From: Paraeggerthella hongkongensis
GTDB lineage: Bacteria > Actinomycetota > Coriobacteriia > Coriobacteriales > Eggerthellaceae
Reading direction: 5' to 3'
Length of the DNA stretch: 64,000 nucleotides
Assembly: GCF_003726035.1 (NCBI RefSeq)
Contig: NZ_QICD01000009.1
Location: forward strand, 1-64,000
The translations under genes and the position numbers were made by a program. The notes beneath the pieces were generated by a model that saw only the letters and a program-made list of their open reading frames with translations, did no database searches and was not told the DNA's origin. The first letter of the stretch is position 1; each line of letters opens with the position of its first letter. Positions 1 to 7,949 of this stretch are shown here, in pieces.

Positions 1-2061
1 GGGAATGCCGGCGGCGCCGGGCGCGGACGACGCGATCGCCGGCATTCCCTTGGCCATGACGTCGATGCCGCCGTCGTGGCCACCGCCGCCCGACAGCAGC
101 AGTACTCCACCGGCGAGCAACGTCACGCCAGCAGCCGCTGCCACAACGCCGGCACCCAGCACCGCAGCACCGGCGCCAGCCACGAGCGCACCCGCGCCGA
201 ACGCAAGCGCACCGGCACCTGCCAACAGCAGCGCAGGTGCGAGCATGAGCATGGCAGCCGACAGCACCATTATGCCGGCAGCTGCCATCAGCCCCGAAGC
301 CGCGACCGCGGGCAGCGACGCGGCCATGAGCGCGAAGCCGAAGGAAAGCCCCAGCACGCCGACGGCGAGCACGGCGACGCCCGCCGCCAGCACGAGCACG
401 GCGGCGGCGAACATAAGCGCGCCGACTGCGGCCACGACGACCCCCGCGCCGAGAACGATCAGCCCCGCGCCGGCGAGCACAAGGGCGGGGGCGAGCAGGA
501 CCATCGAGCCGGCCAAGGCGACGATACTGACCGAAGCGGAAAGCCCGTGCTCGGACACAACCGGCAGCTGGGTCGCCAGGAGCGCGAACCCGGCGCATAC
601 GAGAGCGACACCGAGACCGACGAGCGCGATCGCGCCGCCGAACGCCACGAAACCGATGGTGCCTGCGGTGAGCGCGGGGCCGAGCGCCGATGCGCCGAGC
701 GCCAGCAGGGCCACTGCCGCGACCATGCCGACCATCACGCCGATGGCGAGCGGTCCGGAAGAGGCGAGCTGCACGGCGGCCATGGCGAGCAGCGCCAATC
801 CACCGCACGCAAGAGCAATGCCGCCGCCGAGGGCCACCATCGCGACCGCAGAAGCCATGATGCTCTTTGCGCTCGGACCCGCAGCCGCTCCCGCAGCGCG
901 CTCGCCGACTGCCGTGGCCATGAGCCCGGCTCCTGCCGCCGCGCCGCGCCCCGCAATGGACGCGACGCTCGAAGCGATCCCCGAGAGCCCCTTCGCTGCG
1001 CCAGCTGCGCTCGAGGCGATCTTGGACACCGCGAAAGCCGTGCCTATGCCGGATATTCCGCCGATGACGGCTTGAGCTTGCGGCGGAAGCGCGACGAATG
1101 CCGAAGTCAGCGCCTCGATGGGCGATTTCCCAGCCGCGATCTCGTCCGAGAAAACGCCAACGGCCTCGTTCGCCACCTCGAATGCGGGAGCCAGCACGTC
1201 GTTCAATGCGTTCGCGCCCGCCGTGATGGCGGGCTGCGCCGTCCCCAGCAGCTCGGAGATGCCGCCGACCACCGTGGCCTTGAGGTTGCCGAAAGCGCCC
1301 TCGAAGGTGGCCGTCGACGTCGCCGCCTCCTTGGCGGCGTCGGTCATGCCGAGATCCATGATCGCCGCGTTGAACTCTTCGGCGGTTACCTCGCCCTTCT
1401 CCATCGCCTCGCGGAAGTTGCCCGTGTACGCTCCGTTCTTGAGCATCGCCTCTTGAAGCTTCCCGGAAGCACCGGGGATCGCGTCGGCGAGCTGGTTCCA
1501 GTTCTCCGTGGTCAGCTTGCCGGCGCCTGCCGTCTGAGTGAGGACCATGCCGACGCTCTTGAACGTATCGGCGTTTCCGCCCGCAACGGCGTTCAGGTTG
1601 CCCGCGGCCTCGGCGAGCTTGTCGTAGTTCGGGACGGCATTGGCGGCGAGCTGGGCGGTTACGTTCTGGATGTCGGACAGCTCGTAGACGGTCAGGTCGG
1701 CGTACTCCTTGGTCGACGCGGTAAGCGCGTCGATCTGCGACGTGTCAAGGTCGGCGAAGCCGAGGGTCTGCTTGAACTTGACGACGCTGTCGGTCGCCTG
1801 ACCGGCTTCCGAGACGAGACCGGCGAAACCGATCGCCGCCAGGACCCCGGAGGCCGCGCCGACCATGCCTTTGAGCGTGGAGCCGATGGCGGACGATGCG
1901 CCTTTGAGGCCTGCGCCCACCCCGGATCCGAGCGCCTTGCCGCCCTTCCTCCCCGCCCCGTCGTAGTCGGCCCCTTCCACTTCCTTCTCGATGCGGCCCT
2001 TCATGTTGTCGAACCTGGGCAACAGCGTCACGTACGCCTTCGCGAGCTCAGTTCCCGCCAT
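1..2061 (-). CDS. phage tail tape measure protein (partial)
   Basis: The frame is open from an ATG at 2061 to the window edge, 687 codons with no stop. The N-terminus starts MAGTELAKAYVTLLP. The first 240 residues resemble the TP901-type tape measure core (a TLGFADLDTSQIDALT segment, then NWNQLADAIPGASGKLQEAM). From about residue 390 the protein is almost entirely Gly/Ala/Val/Leu, with long hydrophobic helices typical of tape measures that cross the host membrane. It sets tail length and is threaded through the tail tube. The start overlaps the end of the frameshifted tail chaperone frame by 14 bp, the usual order. The C-terminus, and any lytic domain, is outside the window. Confidence 0.9.
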   Translation of the reverse strand, partial: MAGTELAKAYVTLLPRFDNMKGRIEKEVEGADYDGAGRKGGKALGSGVGAGLKGASSAIGSTLKGMVGAASGVLAAIGFAGLVSEAGQATDSVVKFKQTLGFADLDTSQIDALTASTKEYADLTVYELSDIQNVTAQLAANAVPNYDKLAEAAGNLNAVAGGNADTFKSVGMVLTQTAGAGKLTTENWNQLADAIPGASGKLQEAMLKNGAYTGNFREAMEKGEVTAEEFNAAIMDLGMTDAAKEAATSTATFEGAFGNLKATVVGGISELLGTAQPAITAGANALNDVLAPAFEVANEAVGVFSDEIAAGKSPIEALTSAFVALPPQAQAVIGGISGIGTAFAVSKIASSAAGAAKGLSGIASSVASIAGRGAAAGAGLMATAVGERAAGAAAGPSAKSIMASAVAMVALGGGIALACGGLALLAMAAVQLASSGPLAIGVMVGMVAAVALLALGASALGPALTAGTIGFVAFGGAIALVGLGVALVCAGFALLATQLPVVSEHGLSASVSIVALAGSMVLLAPALVLAGAGLIVLGAGVVVAAVGALMFAAAVLVLAAGVAVLAVGVLGLSFGFALMAASLPAVAASGLMAAAGIMVLSAAMLMLAPALLLAGAGALAFGAGALVAGAGAAVLGAGVVAAAAGVTLLAGGVLLLSGGGGHDGGIDVMAKGMPAIASSAPGAAGIP

Positions 2062-2446
2062 GGGCGACCTCCTCGATCTTCAGCTTCCTCGCGATCTCGC
2101 GCATATCGGTGCGGTCGAGCTTCTTTCGGACGCGCGCCTCGTCGGCCGGCGTCGGCATGGGCCTGGGCCGCTTTCTGTCGTGCTGGGCGTCCTTCGTCCG
2201 CTGCCACGCGAGCACGCGCATGCCGTACTCGATGCGGTTGAGCATGTACTCGGACTCCGACCATGCGCACTCGGGCGACGCCATGCGCGCCAGCCTGCTC
2301 TCCCGCGGCAGCTGGGCGCAGAGCGCGGCGGCGTGCTCATGGGAGAACTCGGCCCCCATGCCGTCGACGTTCAGCCCGTAGAACTGCTGGAAGTCCGCCC
2401 GCAGCTCGTCCGGATGCGAGTCGGCGGCGATGGCGAGCGTCAGGAG
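2048..2446 (-). CDS. tail assembly chaperone, -1 frameshift extension
   Basis: This frame carries no convincing ribosome binding site of its own. It is open from the slippery heptamer at 2446-2452 down to a stop at 2048. If ribosomes slip back one base there, the 86 residues of the upstream frame are joined to 132 more, giving a protein of about 218 residues. Two chaperone forms, short (G) and long (G-T), made at a -1 slip just upstream of the tape measure gene are conserved in long-tailed phages; they coat the tape measure before tube assembly. An internal ATG at 2359 exists but is probably not a start. Confidence 0.75.
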   Translation of the reverse strand, partial: LLTLAIAADSHPDELRADFQQFYGLNVDGMGAEFSHEHAAALCAQLPRESRLARMASPECAWSESEYMLNRIEYGMRVLAWQRTKDAQHDRKRPRPMPTPADEARVRKKLDRTDMREIARKLKIEEVAHGGN

Positions 2447-2703
2447 TTTTTTGCCGACGCCACCGCCTTCGCGGCTGCGGCGTACAGGCCCTCCATCTCG
2501 GATGCGCCTCCGCCCAGCTCAGCCATGTACTCCTCGTCGCGCCCCATGAATACGGCCTCGAGAGAATCGAAGTACCCGGCCGGGTCCTTCTCCACCCGCG
2601 CGATGCCCTTGATGACCCCGTAGTCGCGCAGGGCCCTCCCGTCCGCTTCGAACCTCTTGCCCTTGTGCTCGAACTCGATGATGTCCGGGTTTTTCGCAGC
2701 CAT
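2440..2703 (-). CDS. tail assembly chaperone, short form
   Basis: An 87-residue protein beginning MAAKNPDIIEFEHKGKRFE, located between the major tail protein and the tape measure. By position and size it matches the gpG-like chaperone that binds the tape measure during tail assembly. It ends AVASAKNS; the Lys-Asn codons of that tail form the slippery site used for the long product. The sequence itself is not strongly diagnostic, so the call rests on position, size and the frameshift signal. Confidence 0.75.
   Translation of the reverse strand: MAAKNPDIIEFEHKGKRFEADGRALRDYGVIKGIARVEKDPAGYFDSLEAVFMGRDEEYMAELGGGASEMEGLYAAAAKAVASAKNS
2446..2452 (-). promoter_or_regulatory. -1 ribosomal frameshift site A AAA AAC
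   Basis: On the minus strand the codons GCA AAA AAC of the short chaperone contain the classic heptamer A-AAA-AAC in the correct phase, two codons before the in-frame TGA at 2440-2442. Slipping by -1 enters the frame that stays open to 2048. Phase, heptamer and downstream open frame are all seen directly; efficiency is unknown. Confidence 0.8.
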
Positions 2704-2717
2704 TCCCTACCTTCTTT

Positions 2718-3302
2718 CTAAACGGAAGTCTTCGCCGTCTCGGTGGATTCGATGAAATCGGTGTAGTAGTCGCCGGTCTCGGCGTCCTTGTAGGAGGTGA
2801 ACGTCGCCTCCCGCCCGACGAGTTCGCCGCTCGCCACCTTCAGGTCGCTCAGCTCGGTCACGTTCGCCTCGTGCACTATGCGACGCCACTTGCGGCCGTT
2901 CTTGAGCAGGAGCTCGAACACGTAAACGTAGCGATCCGTTTCGGACCCGTTGATGTGCACGGTGATCATGCCGCCCGCGTCGGTCACGTTCTTCTCGCCG
3001 TACATGATCTCCTGGGTCATCGCCTTCATCTCAGCGAGCACCGTCGTGAACTTCTCGCTGTTGGACGTCTTGGAGGCGTCCATGACGTCGCCGTTCATGT
3101 CGCGAAGCTCCTCGACGTCCGATTCGCTGGCGAACGAGACCCCGTCCTCCGACACGAACCCGCAGCATTTGAAGGCCGCGTTGAGAGCCGTGCTGAAGTC
3201 CGTCGGCTTCGCCGTTCCGAGCGGCGCGCGGAACATGTACCCTCCCGCGACGCCCTTCCCTGCGCTGACGTTCTCGTTGCTGTTCTTCACTGCATCAGCC
3301 AT
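2718..3302 (-). CDS. major tail protein
   Basis: A 194-residue protein starting MADAVKNSNENVSAGKG. The second of two ATGs was chosen because AAGGAG ends six bases before it; the first ATG directly abuts the GGAG. Size and place, between the tail terminator and the chaperone pair, match a siphovirus tail tube protein. The middle (roughly residues 85-150) looks like the beta-rich tail tube fold with alternating hydrophobic residues (ITVHINGSETDRYVYVFEL). A hairpin AGCCCG/CGGGCT lies just upstream (about 3315-3335) and may act as a weak terminator or processing site. Confidence 0.7.
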   Translation of the reverse strand: MADAVKNSNENVSAGKGVAGGYMFRAPLGTAKPTDFSTALNAAFKCCGFVSEDGVSFASESDVEELRDMNGDVMDASKTSNSEKFTTVLAEMKAMTQEIMYGEKNVTDAGGMITVHINGSETDRYVYVFELLLKNGRKWRRIVHEANVTELSDLKVASGELVGREATFTSYKDAETGDYYTDFIESTETAKTSV

Positions 3303-3338
3303 AACCATCTCCTTAGGTCGAAAGCCCGCCTCGACGGG

Positions 3339-3683
3339 CTATTCGCTAACGTACAATTCGACGAGCAGGCATCGCCTGTGCGCGCCGCTGTCTGCGTCGC
3401 GGTCGCGGTACTCCGACGTGATCCGCGACCCGAACACGCCGTCGCGCTCCGACACGGTGCGCAGGACGGCCTTCGCGCGCTCGGCGGTCTCCGCCGCGCC
3501 CTTCCTCGATCCCGCCCAGCACTGCACGAGCACGCTCTTGACGCCGATCCCGAGCGAATCGGTCGAGCCGCCGACCAGCTCGACCGTCGCGAACTCGGGC
3601 GGTCGGTCGCCGGGGACGTCGTAATGCACCGGCACGCCGATCATGCCATGCAGGTGCGTGCAGACGGTCCTCTCCGCATCCAT
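3339..3683 (-). CDS. tail terminator / minor tail-completion protein
   Basis: A 114-residue protein (MDAERTVCTHLHGMIGVPVHYDVPGD). Its pattern, a short helical start then VHYDVPGDRPPEFATVELVGG and later YRDRDADSGAHRRCLLVELYV, fits the tail-terminator family that caps the tail tube and joins it to the head. It sits directly upstream of the major tail protein, the conserved position for this gene. The function is inferred mainly from order and size. Confidence 0.6.
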   Translation of the reverse strand: MDAERTVCTHLHGMIGVPVHYDVPGDRPPEFATVELVGGSTDSLGIGVKSVLVQCWAGSRKGAAETAERAKAVLRTVSERDGVFGSRITSEYRDRDADSGAHRRCLLVELYVSE

Positions 3684-3686
3684 GCG

Positions 3687-3962
3687 CTACCTCCCCGCAT
3701 CCAGGCTCTTCAGGAGCACTGCGTTCTTGTTCGAAGCCCGCGCCCCATGGGGCGTCGCGGCGAACGCGCGGGCTTTCGCCGCGACGGGGCCGACGTCGGC
3801 CTTCGCCATGAACGGGTCGAGGGACATGCCGTCCGAGGACGTCCTGGCGCACGCCGCCGACGCGATGGCCTCTGCTCGCGACAGCAGGTCCGACCGGACA
3901 CCTCCGGACTTGAGGACGGCCCGCGCCGCCGACTGGCTCATCCTCACCTTCGCCCTACCCAT
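3687..3962 (-). CDS. head-tail joining protein, HK97 gp10-like
   Basis: A 91-residue protein (MGRAKVRMSQSAARAVLKS). Short, basic and mostly helical, with the order expected for an HK97 gp10-like neck or tail protein. It overlaps the upstream gene by 8 bp and is followed after 3 bp by the tail terminator, so it is translated as part of the structural operon. No catalytic motif is seen. The family call is by position and general resemblance only. Confidence 0.5.
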   Translation of the reverse strand: MGRAKVRMSQSAARAVLKSGGVRSDLLSRAEAIASAACARTSSDGMSLDPFMAKADVGPVAAKARAFAATPHGARASNKNAVLLKSLDAGR

Positions 3963-4290
3963 CGCACGCCTCCACCTCGACGGCCATCCACCACTTGGTC
4001 GGGCAGTTCTCGCGGCAGGGGCGCGGGTCTCCGACGACCGCGTACTCTCCCGGCTCCCCGGCTATCGACACCCTGCATCCTCGCAGGCTCCTGTCGTAGC
4101 CTTTCGGGAACGCCAGAGTGAAAGCGACCTTCGTCCCGTCGGGGCGCGCCGATCCCGCGACGTCCGACGTCGCGCCGGGAGCGACGAGCACCCCTTCCAC
4201 GGACTCGCTTGACAGCGACGGCACGGGGTCGCGGTCCTCGTCGTATGCGGTCTCGACGCGATGGACGACCACGCTCCTCCCTTTAAGCAT
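3955..4290 (-). CDS. head closure (stopper) protein
   Basis: A 111-residue protein (MLKGRSVVVHRVETAYDEDRDPVPSL). The N-terminal beta strands followed by VEGVLVAPGATSD and a later KVAFTLAFPKGYDRSLRGCRV stretch resemble phage head closure proteins that plug the portal channel after packaging. It overlaps the connector gene by 8 bp and the next gene by 8 bp. Position between connector and gp10-like genes supports the role. Confidence 0.6.
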   Translation of the reverse strand: MLKGRSVVVHRVETAYDEDRDPVPSLSSESVEGVLVAPGATSDVAGSARPDGTKVAFTLAFPKGYDRSLRGCRVSIAGEPGEYAVVGDPRPCRENCPTKWWMAVEVEACDG

Positions 4291-4678
4291 TCTCGATCCT
4301 CCCGTACGGCCAGACGCAGGCGGCCTTCTGCCTGTCGAGTCCGAGCAGCTTGCGCTCAGCTTTCGAGACGTAAACCTCTCCGTAGGGGTTCCCGAGCGAG
4401 TAGGATTCGGTCATGCCAGCGGCCCCTTGGCTGTACTGGGTCGCCCCGAACGGCACGTTCGGCTCCCCAGCCCCCATCGCCCGGTACGCCATGGAGCGGC
4501 ACGCCTGCATGAGCCGATCAGCGAACTCAACGCCAGGGCTCGCGTAGGATATGCCCTCGCGGTCGAGCTCGGCGGCTATCTCGCGAGTGGCGTCCATGAG
4601 CACCTCCGCGAGTGCTTTATGGTCGTCCGCGGCTCCGTAACGGGCCTCGTACTGCTCGACCGTCGCGAACGGCTCCAT
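4283..4678 (-). CDS. head-tail connector (adaptor) protein
   Basis: A 131-residue, mostly helical protein (MEPFATVEQYEARYGAADD). The start F-A-T-V-E-Q-Y-E-A-R-Y-G followed by helices with REIAAELDREGI is typical of the Gp15/Gp19-type adaptor that forms a ring under the portal. It follows the major capsid and SAP/HeH-like genes as in many siphoviruses. The C-terminus (QKAACVWPYGRIENA) overlaps the head closure gene. Confidence 0.65.
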   Translation of the reverse strand: MEPFATVEQYEARYGAADDHKALAEVLMDATREIAAELDREGISYASPGVEFADRLMQACRSMAYRAMGAGEPNVPFGATQYSQGAAGMTESYSLGNPYGEVYVSKAERKLLGLDRQKAACVWPYGRIENA

Positions 4679-4681
4679 GTC

Positions 4682-5041
4682 CTACTCCTCGAAAGCGGCG
4701 ACGATGGCGTTCACGATCTGCCCCTTGTTGGCCGGCTTGGGCAGCTCGACCTTCCTCACGGCTGCGAACGCGCGCAGCTCGGCGATCTCGCGGCCCTTCA
4801 GGAACTCCTTGGTCGGCTCCCACCCGTCGAACTCGGCGGTCTCCGGCAGGTCAGGTCCCCGCACAGAGTCTCCCGCATCGGCGTCGGCGGCATCGTCGCT
4901 TTCATCCTCGGCGTCGACGCTCGCGGCGCCCCCGTCGTGCAGCAGCCCGCCGGGGGCGGTGAACCCGCGACCCTCGAGAGCTTCGGCGACTTCGGGCGCG
5001 GCGTCCAATTCGATGCCGGTCGCATCGCATACGATCTTCAT
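4682..5041 (-). CDS. capsid-adjacent protein with HeH/SAP-like C-terminus
   Basis: A 119-residue protein. Residues 45-70 are very acidic (DAEDESDDAADADAGDS). The last 40 residues (LKGREIAELRAFAAVRKVEL, then PKPANKGQIVNAIVAAF) form a helix-extension-helix pattern of the HeH/SAP/LEM type, frequent in small proteins encoded right after the major capsid gene. It may be a head fibre or head-completion protein, or bind packaged DNA; the sequence does not decide between these. Confidence 0.55.
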   Translation of the reverse strand: MKIVCDATGIELDAAPEVAEALEGRGFTAPGGLLHDGGAASVDAEDESDDAADADAGDSVRGPDLPETAEFDGWEPTKEFLKGREIAELRAFAAVRKVELPKPANKGQIVNAIVAAFEE

Positions 5042-5053
5042 GCGGGCCCCTCC

Positions 5054-5971
5054 CTAGGAAGTCTTCTTCGGCGTCTTGCCGACGAGCTTGGCGAATCGGG
5101 CGATGTCCTTCACGATGAATCCGACCTCGAACATCACCTTCACGGCGAACATGTCGTGCTCCCAGAGGTTGAACGGCTGCCCGTCCAAGGTGATCGTCGA
5201 TTGCTCGGAGATGGAGATGCGCACGCCTTCGACCGCGCCCCACATCGCGCTCGCCCACTCGCCTGCGAAGCCGAGCTGCGCCGGAGTGCCGTCGGCGGTC
5301 GAGGTCGCGGCGGTCCCGGGCTTGTACACTCCCTTCTTCACGTGCGCCGGATGCCCGAGCAGCGCGGGCACGGAGCCGTCGGCGAGCACCGAGTTGACGA
5401 AGAGCGGACGGCCCATGCCGTCCTTCTCGGTCAGCAGGATGGTCTTCGCGGCGGGGGCAAGCGCCCAGCCGTCCAGCATGCCGTCGGAGGCGGAAACGGC
5501 GGCGTCCGCAGTCACGAGGCCGAGCCAAGGATCGGTCTCGATGTCCACGGCGGCGGCGTCGGCCAGAGTGTCGAAGCTCGCGCCGGGAGCGGCTCCCGCA
5601 AGGCCGAACACGGTCTTGTCGAACTTCACGCCGATGGACTTGGGCAGGCGGTTCACGCACGCCTCGTAGAGCGCGGCCTTGTCGCGCTTGAACTCCATGC
5701 TGAACGGCTCGATCACGCCGAGCTTGTAGCCCTTCATGGACTTCGTCCCGAACGTGTGCTTGCCGGTCGCGATTTTCTCCGTCTCGGAAACCCAGCTTGC
5801 CTCGGGGTCTCCCGTGATGGTCTGGAACTCTTTTCCCTGGCCGAGCAGCGGGATCTTCGTCGCCAGCTGCATGATTGCCGATTCGTCGATGGCCTTCGCC
5901 CAGATCTCCTTGCTCACCTCGGCTGGCAGAAGGATGCCGGAGGTTTCGCGGTTGACGTCTTCTTTCGCCAT
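5054..5971 (-). CDS. major capsid protein, HK97 fold
   Basis: A 305-residue protein (MAKEDVNRETSGILLPAEVSK). The EIWAKAIDESAIMQLATKIP start, the ASWVSETEKIATGKHTFG loop and the final DMFAVKVMFEVGFIVKD stretch are characteristic of HK97-type capsid proteins of the phi-C31/gp36-like branch. There is no long N-terminal delta domain; a separate scaffold gene lies immediately upstream, consistent with that. It builds the icosahedral shell. Confidence 0.85.
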   Translation of the reverse strand: MAKEDVNRETSGILLPAEVSKEIWAKAIDESAIMQLATKIPLLGQGKEFQTITGDPEASWVSETEKIATGKHTFGTKSMKGYKLGVIEPFSMEFKRDKAALYEACVNRLPKSIGVKFDKTVFGLAGAAPGASFDTLADAAAVDIETDPWLGLVTADAAVSASDGMLDGWALAPAAKTILLTEKDGMGRPLFVNSVLADGSVPALLGHPAHVKKGVYKPGTAATSTADGTPAQLGFAGEWASAMWGAVEGVRISISEQSTITLDGQPFNLWEHDMFAVKVMFEVGFIVKDIARFAKLVGKTPKKTS

Positions 5972-5987
5972 GTTCTACTCCTATTCG

Positions 5988-6473
5988 TCAGATGATTCCC
6001 TCTATCGCGCTCGCGAAGAGGTCCTTGCTCGATTTCTCCGAGCCCGGATCGGGCGCGAATCCGTCGCTTTGAACTTCGGGGGCCGCATCGGTCGAGAAAT
6101 GCTCCTTGAGGGACTCCGCATGCTCCATCACTTCCTCTTCCGTGGAGCCGCGCAGGAGGCTCGCCGGAACGCCCGTCGCCTTCGATGCGGCCGACTTCCA
6201 GCTTTCGACCCGCTCCTTCGACTCGTACTGCGCCAGCTTGGCCTCGGCATTTTCCGCGCGCTCGTTCGCCTTTTCGAGGTCGGTCTTCCGAGAGGCTTCC
6301 AGATCGTCGTACTTGTCCGCCTTCGCCTTGATCTCCGAATAGCCCTTGTACTTGGCCTTCTCCTTTGCGATGAGGCGGTTGACGTCTTCTTGCGTGAACG
6401 TCTTCGAAGCGTTTTCGCGCGCTTTTCCGGTGGCTTCCTGCGAATGGTTCTCGCCGTTCTCGTTCTCGGACAC
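5988..6473 (-). CDS. capsid scaffold protein (DUF4355/GP20-like)
   Basis: A 161-residue hydrophilic protein starting with GTG (V/MSENENGENHSQEATGK) preceded by GGGGAAAGGGG. Residues 25-95 (FTQEDVNRLIAKEKAKYKG, then KADKYDDLEASRKTDLEKAN) form a coiled coil as in GP20/DUF4355 scaffolds that guide shell assembly and are then removed. It lies directly before the major capsid gene with a 16-bp gap. It is the first structural gene after the terminator at 6588-6610, so its transcription needs read-through or a promoter not recognised here. Confidence 0.75.
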   Translation of the reverse strand: MSENENGENHSQEATGKARENASKTFTQEDVNRLIAKEKAKYKGYSEIKAKADKYDDLEASRKTDLEKANERAENAEAKLAQYESKERVESWKSAASKATGVPASLLRGSTEEEVMEHAESLKEHFSTDAAPEVQSDGFAPDPGSEKSSKDLFASAIEGII

Positions 6474-6587
6474 GAAATGCCCCTTTCCCCGGCCCTAGCC
6501 GGTGTCGGTGCAGGCGTTTTCCGCCGCCTGCTCATGCGTGGAGCGCGATTCGCCGCTCGCGCTGGAGCGTTGGCCCGTTTCCGGGCA

Positions 6588-6610
6588 TGAAAAAAGCGCC
6601 CGCAGGCGCT
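6588..6610 (-). terminator. Rho-independent terminator inside the structural operon
   Basis: On the minus strand AGCGCC-TGCG-GGCGCT is followed by six T residues. It lies 70 bp past the stop of the capsid-toxin gene and 115 bp before the scaffold start, so it would lower or gate expression of the capsid genes downstream. On the plus strand a TGGTATAAT extended -10 follows at 6623-6631 and points into the 3' end of the toxin gene; no -35 box accompanies it. Confidence 0.7.
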
Positions 6611-6680
6611 GAATTCCTGATGTGGTATAATCAATGCATCGAAGTGAGGTACGCCCCGACGGAAACGACGGGACACGGCC

Positions 6681-7949
6681 TCACTTCTTCACTCGCGCTA
6701 TCTTTCCATCTTGCAGAACGACCACCTCGCTATATCCTTCTCTGCGTTTTATCGCCTCAACAACATCATCGATAGAGTCAGAGCATCCATCCATAGTGAC
6801 CACGATGCGGACAGGTTCATCCAGTTCAAGCTTCCGCCACTTCGCCCTAGCCCTAGCTATCTGATTGTTGACCGAGCTTCCAGCGTTCGTGACATTCTTC
6901 ATCTCCCAAGGCTGCCCGTGTATCTCGAAGTCGATGTTCGCCATCGCCCTCGGATCCTCCTGCTTTACGGTCGGGCGGATGCCGTTCTTGACGAGCCAGT
7001 CAACGCCCTTCTTCTCATGGTCCTCAAGGGAGGCCCTCGGCTTCTCGTAGATCGCGCCGAATCCTTGGTCATCGAGCTGCGCCCGCTTGACCATGACCGT
7101 CCGCCTGAGCTCGCCCCACTTGTCTTTGCTGAGGGTGGTTTTCGACCATTTCGATGAGGCGATCTCGCACCTTCGTTGCAATTCCTCGATGCTATCGGCT
7201 TCTTTCACATACCGCGTAAAGTCGCCATAGCTTTCGAATTCCGTGCTGTCCCACTTGCGCTTCTTGGGCTTCCCGCCTCCAGTCTTGCAGCGCACCGTCT
7301 GTCCTTCGACATTGTCTAGGTACTTCTGGTACAGTTCGGCGGTGTCGTACCCCTCGACATCCATGCCGTTGAAACCAGGCACGATGCGGCAGTCGCAGCC
7401 AGCATGCCCGTGGTACTTTCCCTCGGCGCTCTTCTGGGAGTGATACGCGAATCCGCGAGAAGCGAGCATGATGCAGAAAGAGCACGTTTCAGCGCCCGAC
7501 GGGACGCGCGCCCACTTCGGCTTGACAGGGTCGCGCAGGGCGTTGAACACGACGCAATCGCTTGCCGCCTTCTTCACCTCGTAGTCCACGCGGTCGCCCA
7601 ATTCGCGAGCGAACCTCTCGGTCGACCCAGTTTCAACGACGCTCTGCACAAGCGCCCGCACGGCTCCTTCGGTCGCTGCGGCCTTGCGCCCCGACTCCGC
7701 TAGCGCACCGAGCCTGCTGCCCACGGACATCTGACGAACACCGTCGTAGAACTCCGCCGAGCGCGCAGCAGTCAGGTCGGTCATTTCTCCGCAGACCATC
7801 TCCATGACCTCGACCATGGCGGTCCGCAGTTCGGCGACGTCGTTCCATTCGACGTTGGCAAGCGCGTTCAGCACCATCTGGCGGCCAGCGGCGGAAAAGG
7901 CGTTAAGCTCCTCCGTCAGTTGGTCCAGCAGCTTGCGCGGTATCTCCAA
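6681..7949 (-). CDS. minor capsid (MuF/VG15-like) protein with C-terminal CdiA-like nuclease domain
   Basis: A 422-residue protein. Residues 1-200 are a phage minor head domain: a helical region, then a zinc-type cluster C156-x2-C159 with FCIMLASRG, and H182, C185, C187 in the HAGCDCRIVP loop, as in MuF/VG15 head proteins bound to the portal and packaged in the virion. Residues 220-330 are a linker. Residues 335-422 look like a PD-(D/E)XK-type nuclease related to CdiA C-terminal tRNases: D340, then E349-x-K351 in QPWEMKN, then NNQIARARAKW. MuF proteins with C-terminal polymorphic toxins are known in temperate phages. The C-terminal coding DNA appears more AT-rich than the upstream structural genes, as expected of a swapped domain. 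No immunity gene is recognised next to it. The nuclease call is from motif pattern alone. Confidence 0.75.
   Translation of the reverse strand: MEIPRKLLDQLTEELNAFSAAGRQMVLNALANVEWNDVAELRTAMVEVMEMVCGEMTDLTAARSAEFYDGVRQMSVGSRLGALAESGRKAAATEGAVRALVQSVVETGSTERFARELGDRVDYEVKKAASDCVVFNALRDPVKPKWARVPSGAETCSFCIMLASRGFAYHSQKSAEGKYHGHAGCDCRIVPGFNGMDVEGYDTAELYQKYLDNVEGQTVRCKTGGGKPKKRKWDSTEFESYGDFTRYVKEADSIEELQRRCEIASSKWSKTTLSKDKWGELRRTVMVKRAQLDDQGFGAIYEKPRASLEDHEKKGVDWLVKNGIRPTVKQEDPRAMANIDFEIHGQPWEMKNVTNAGSSVNNQIARARAKWRKLELDEPVRIVVTMDGCSDSIDDVVEAIKRREGYSEVVVLQDGKIARVKK

Noticed and set aside
76-2241. 721-codon plus-strand frame rich in His/Arg/Glu
   Set aside because: Antisense to the tape measure gene, and its composition reflects the mirrored Gly/Ala/Val codons.
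6634-6864. 76-codon plus-strand frame as an immunity gene for the capsid toxin
   Set aside because: It is antisense to the toxin coding region, has shadow-like composition and no ribosome site.
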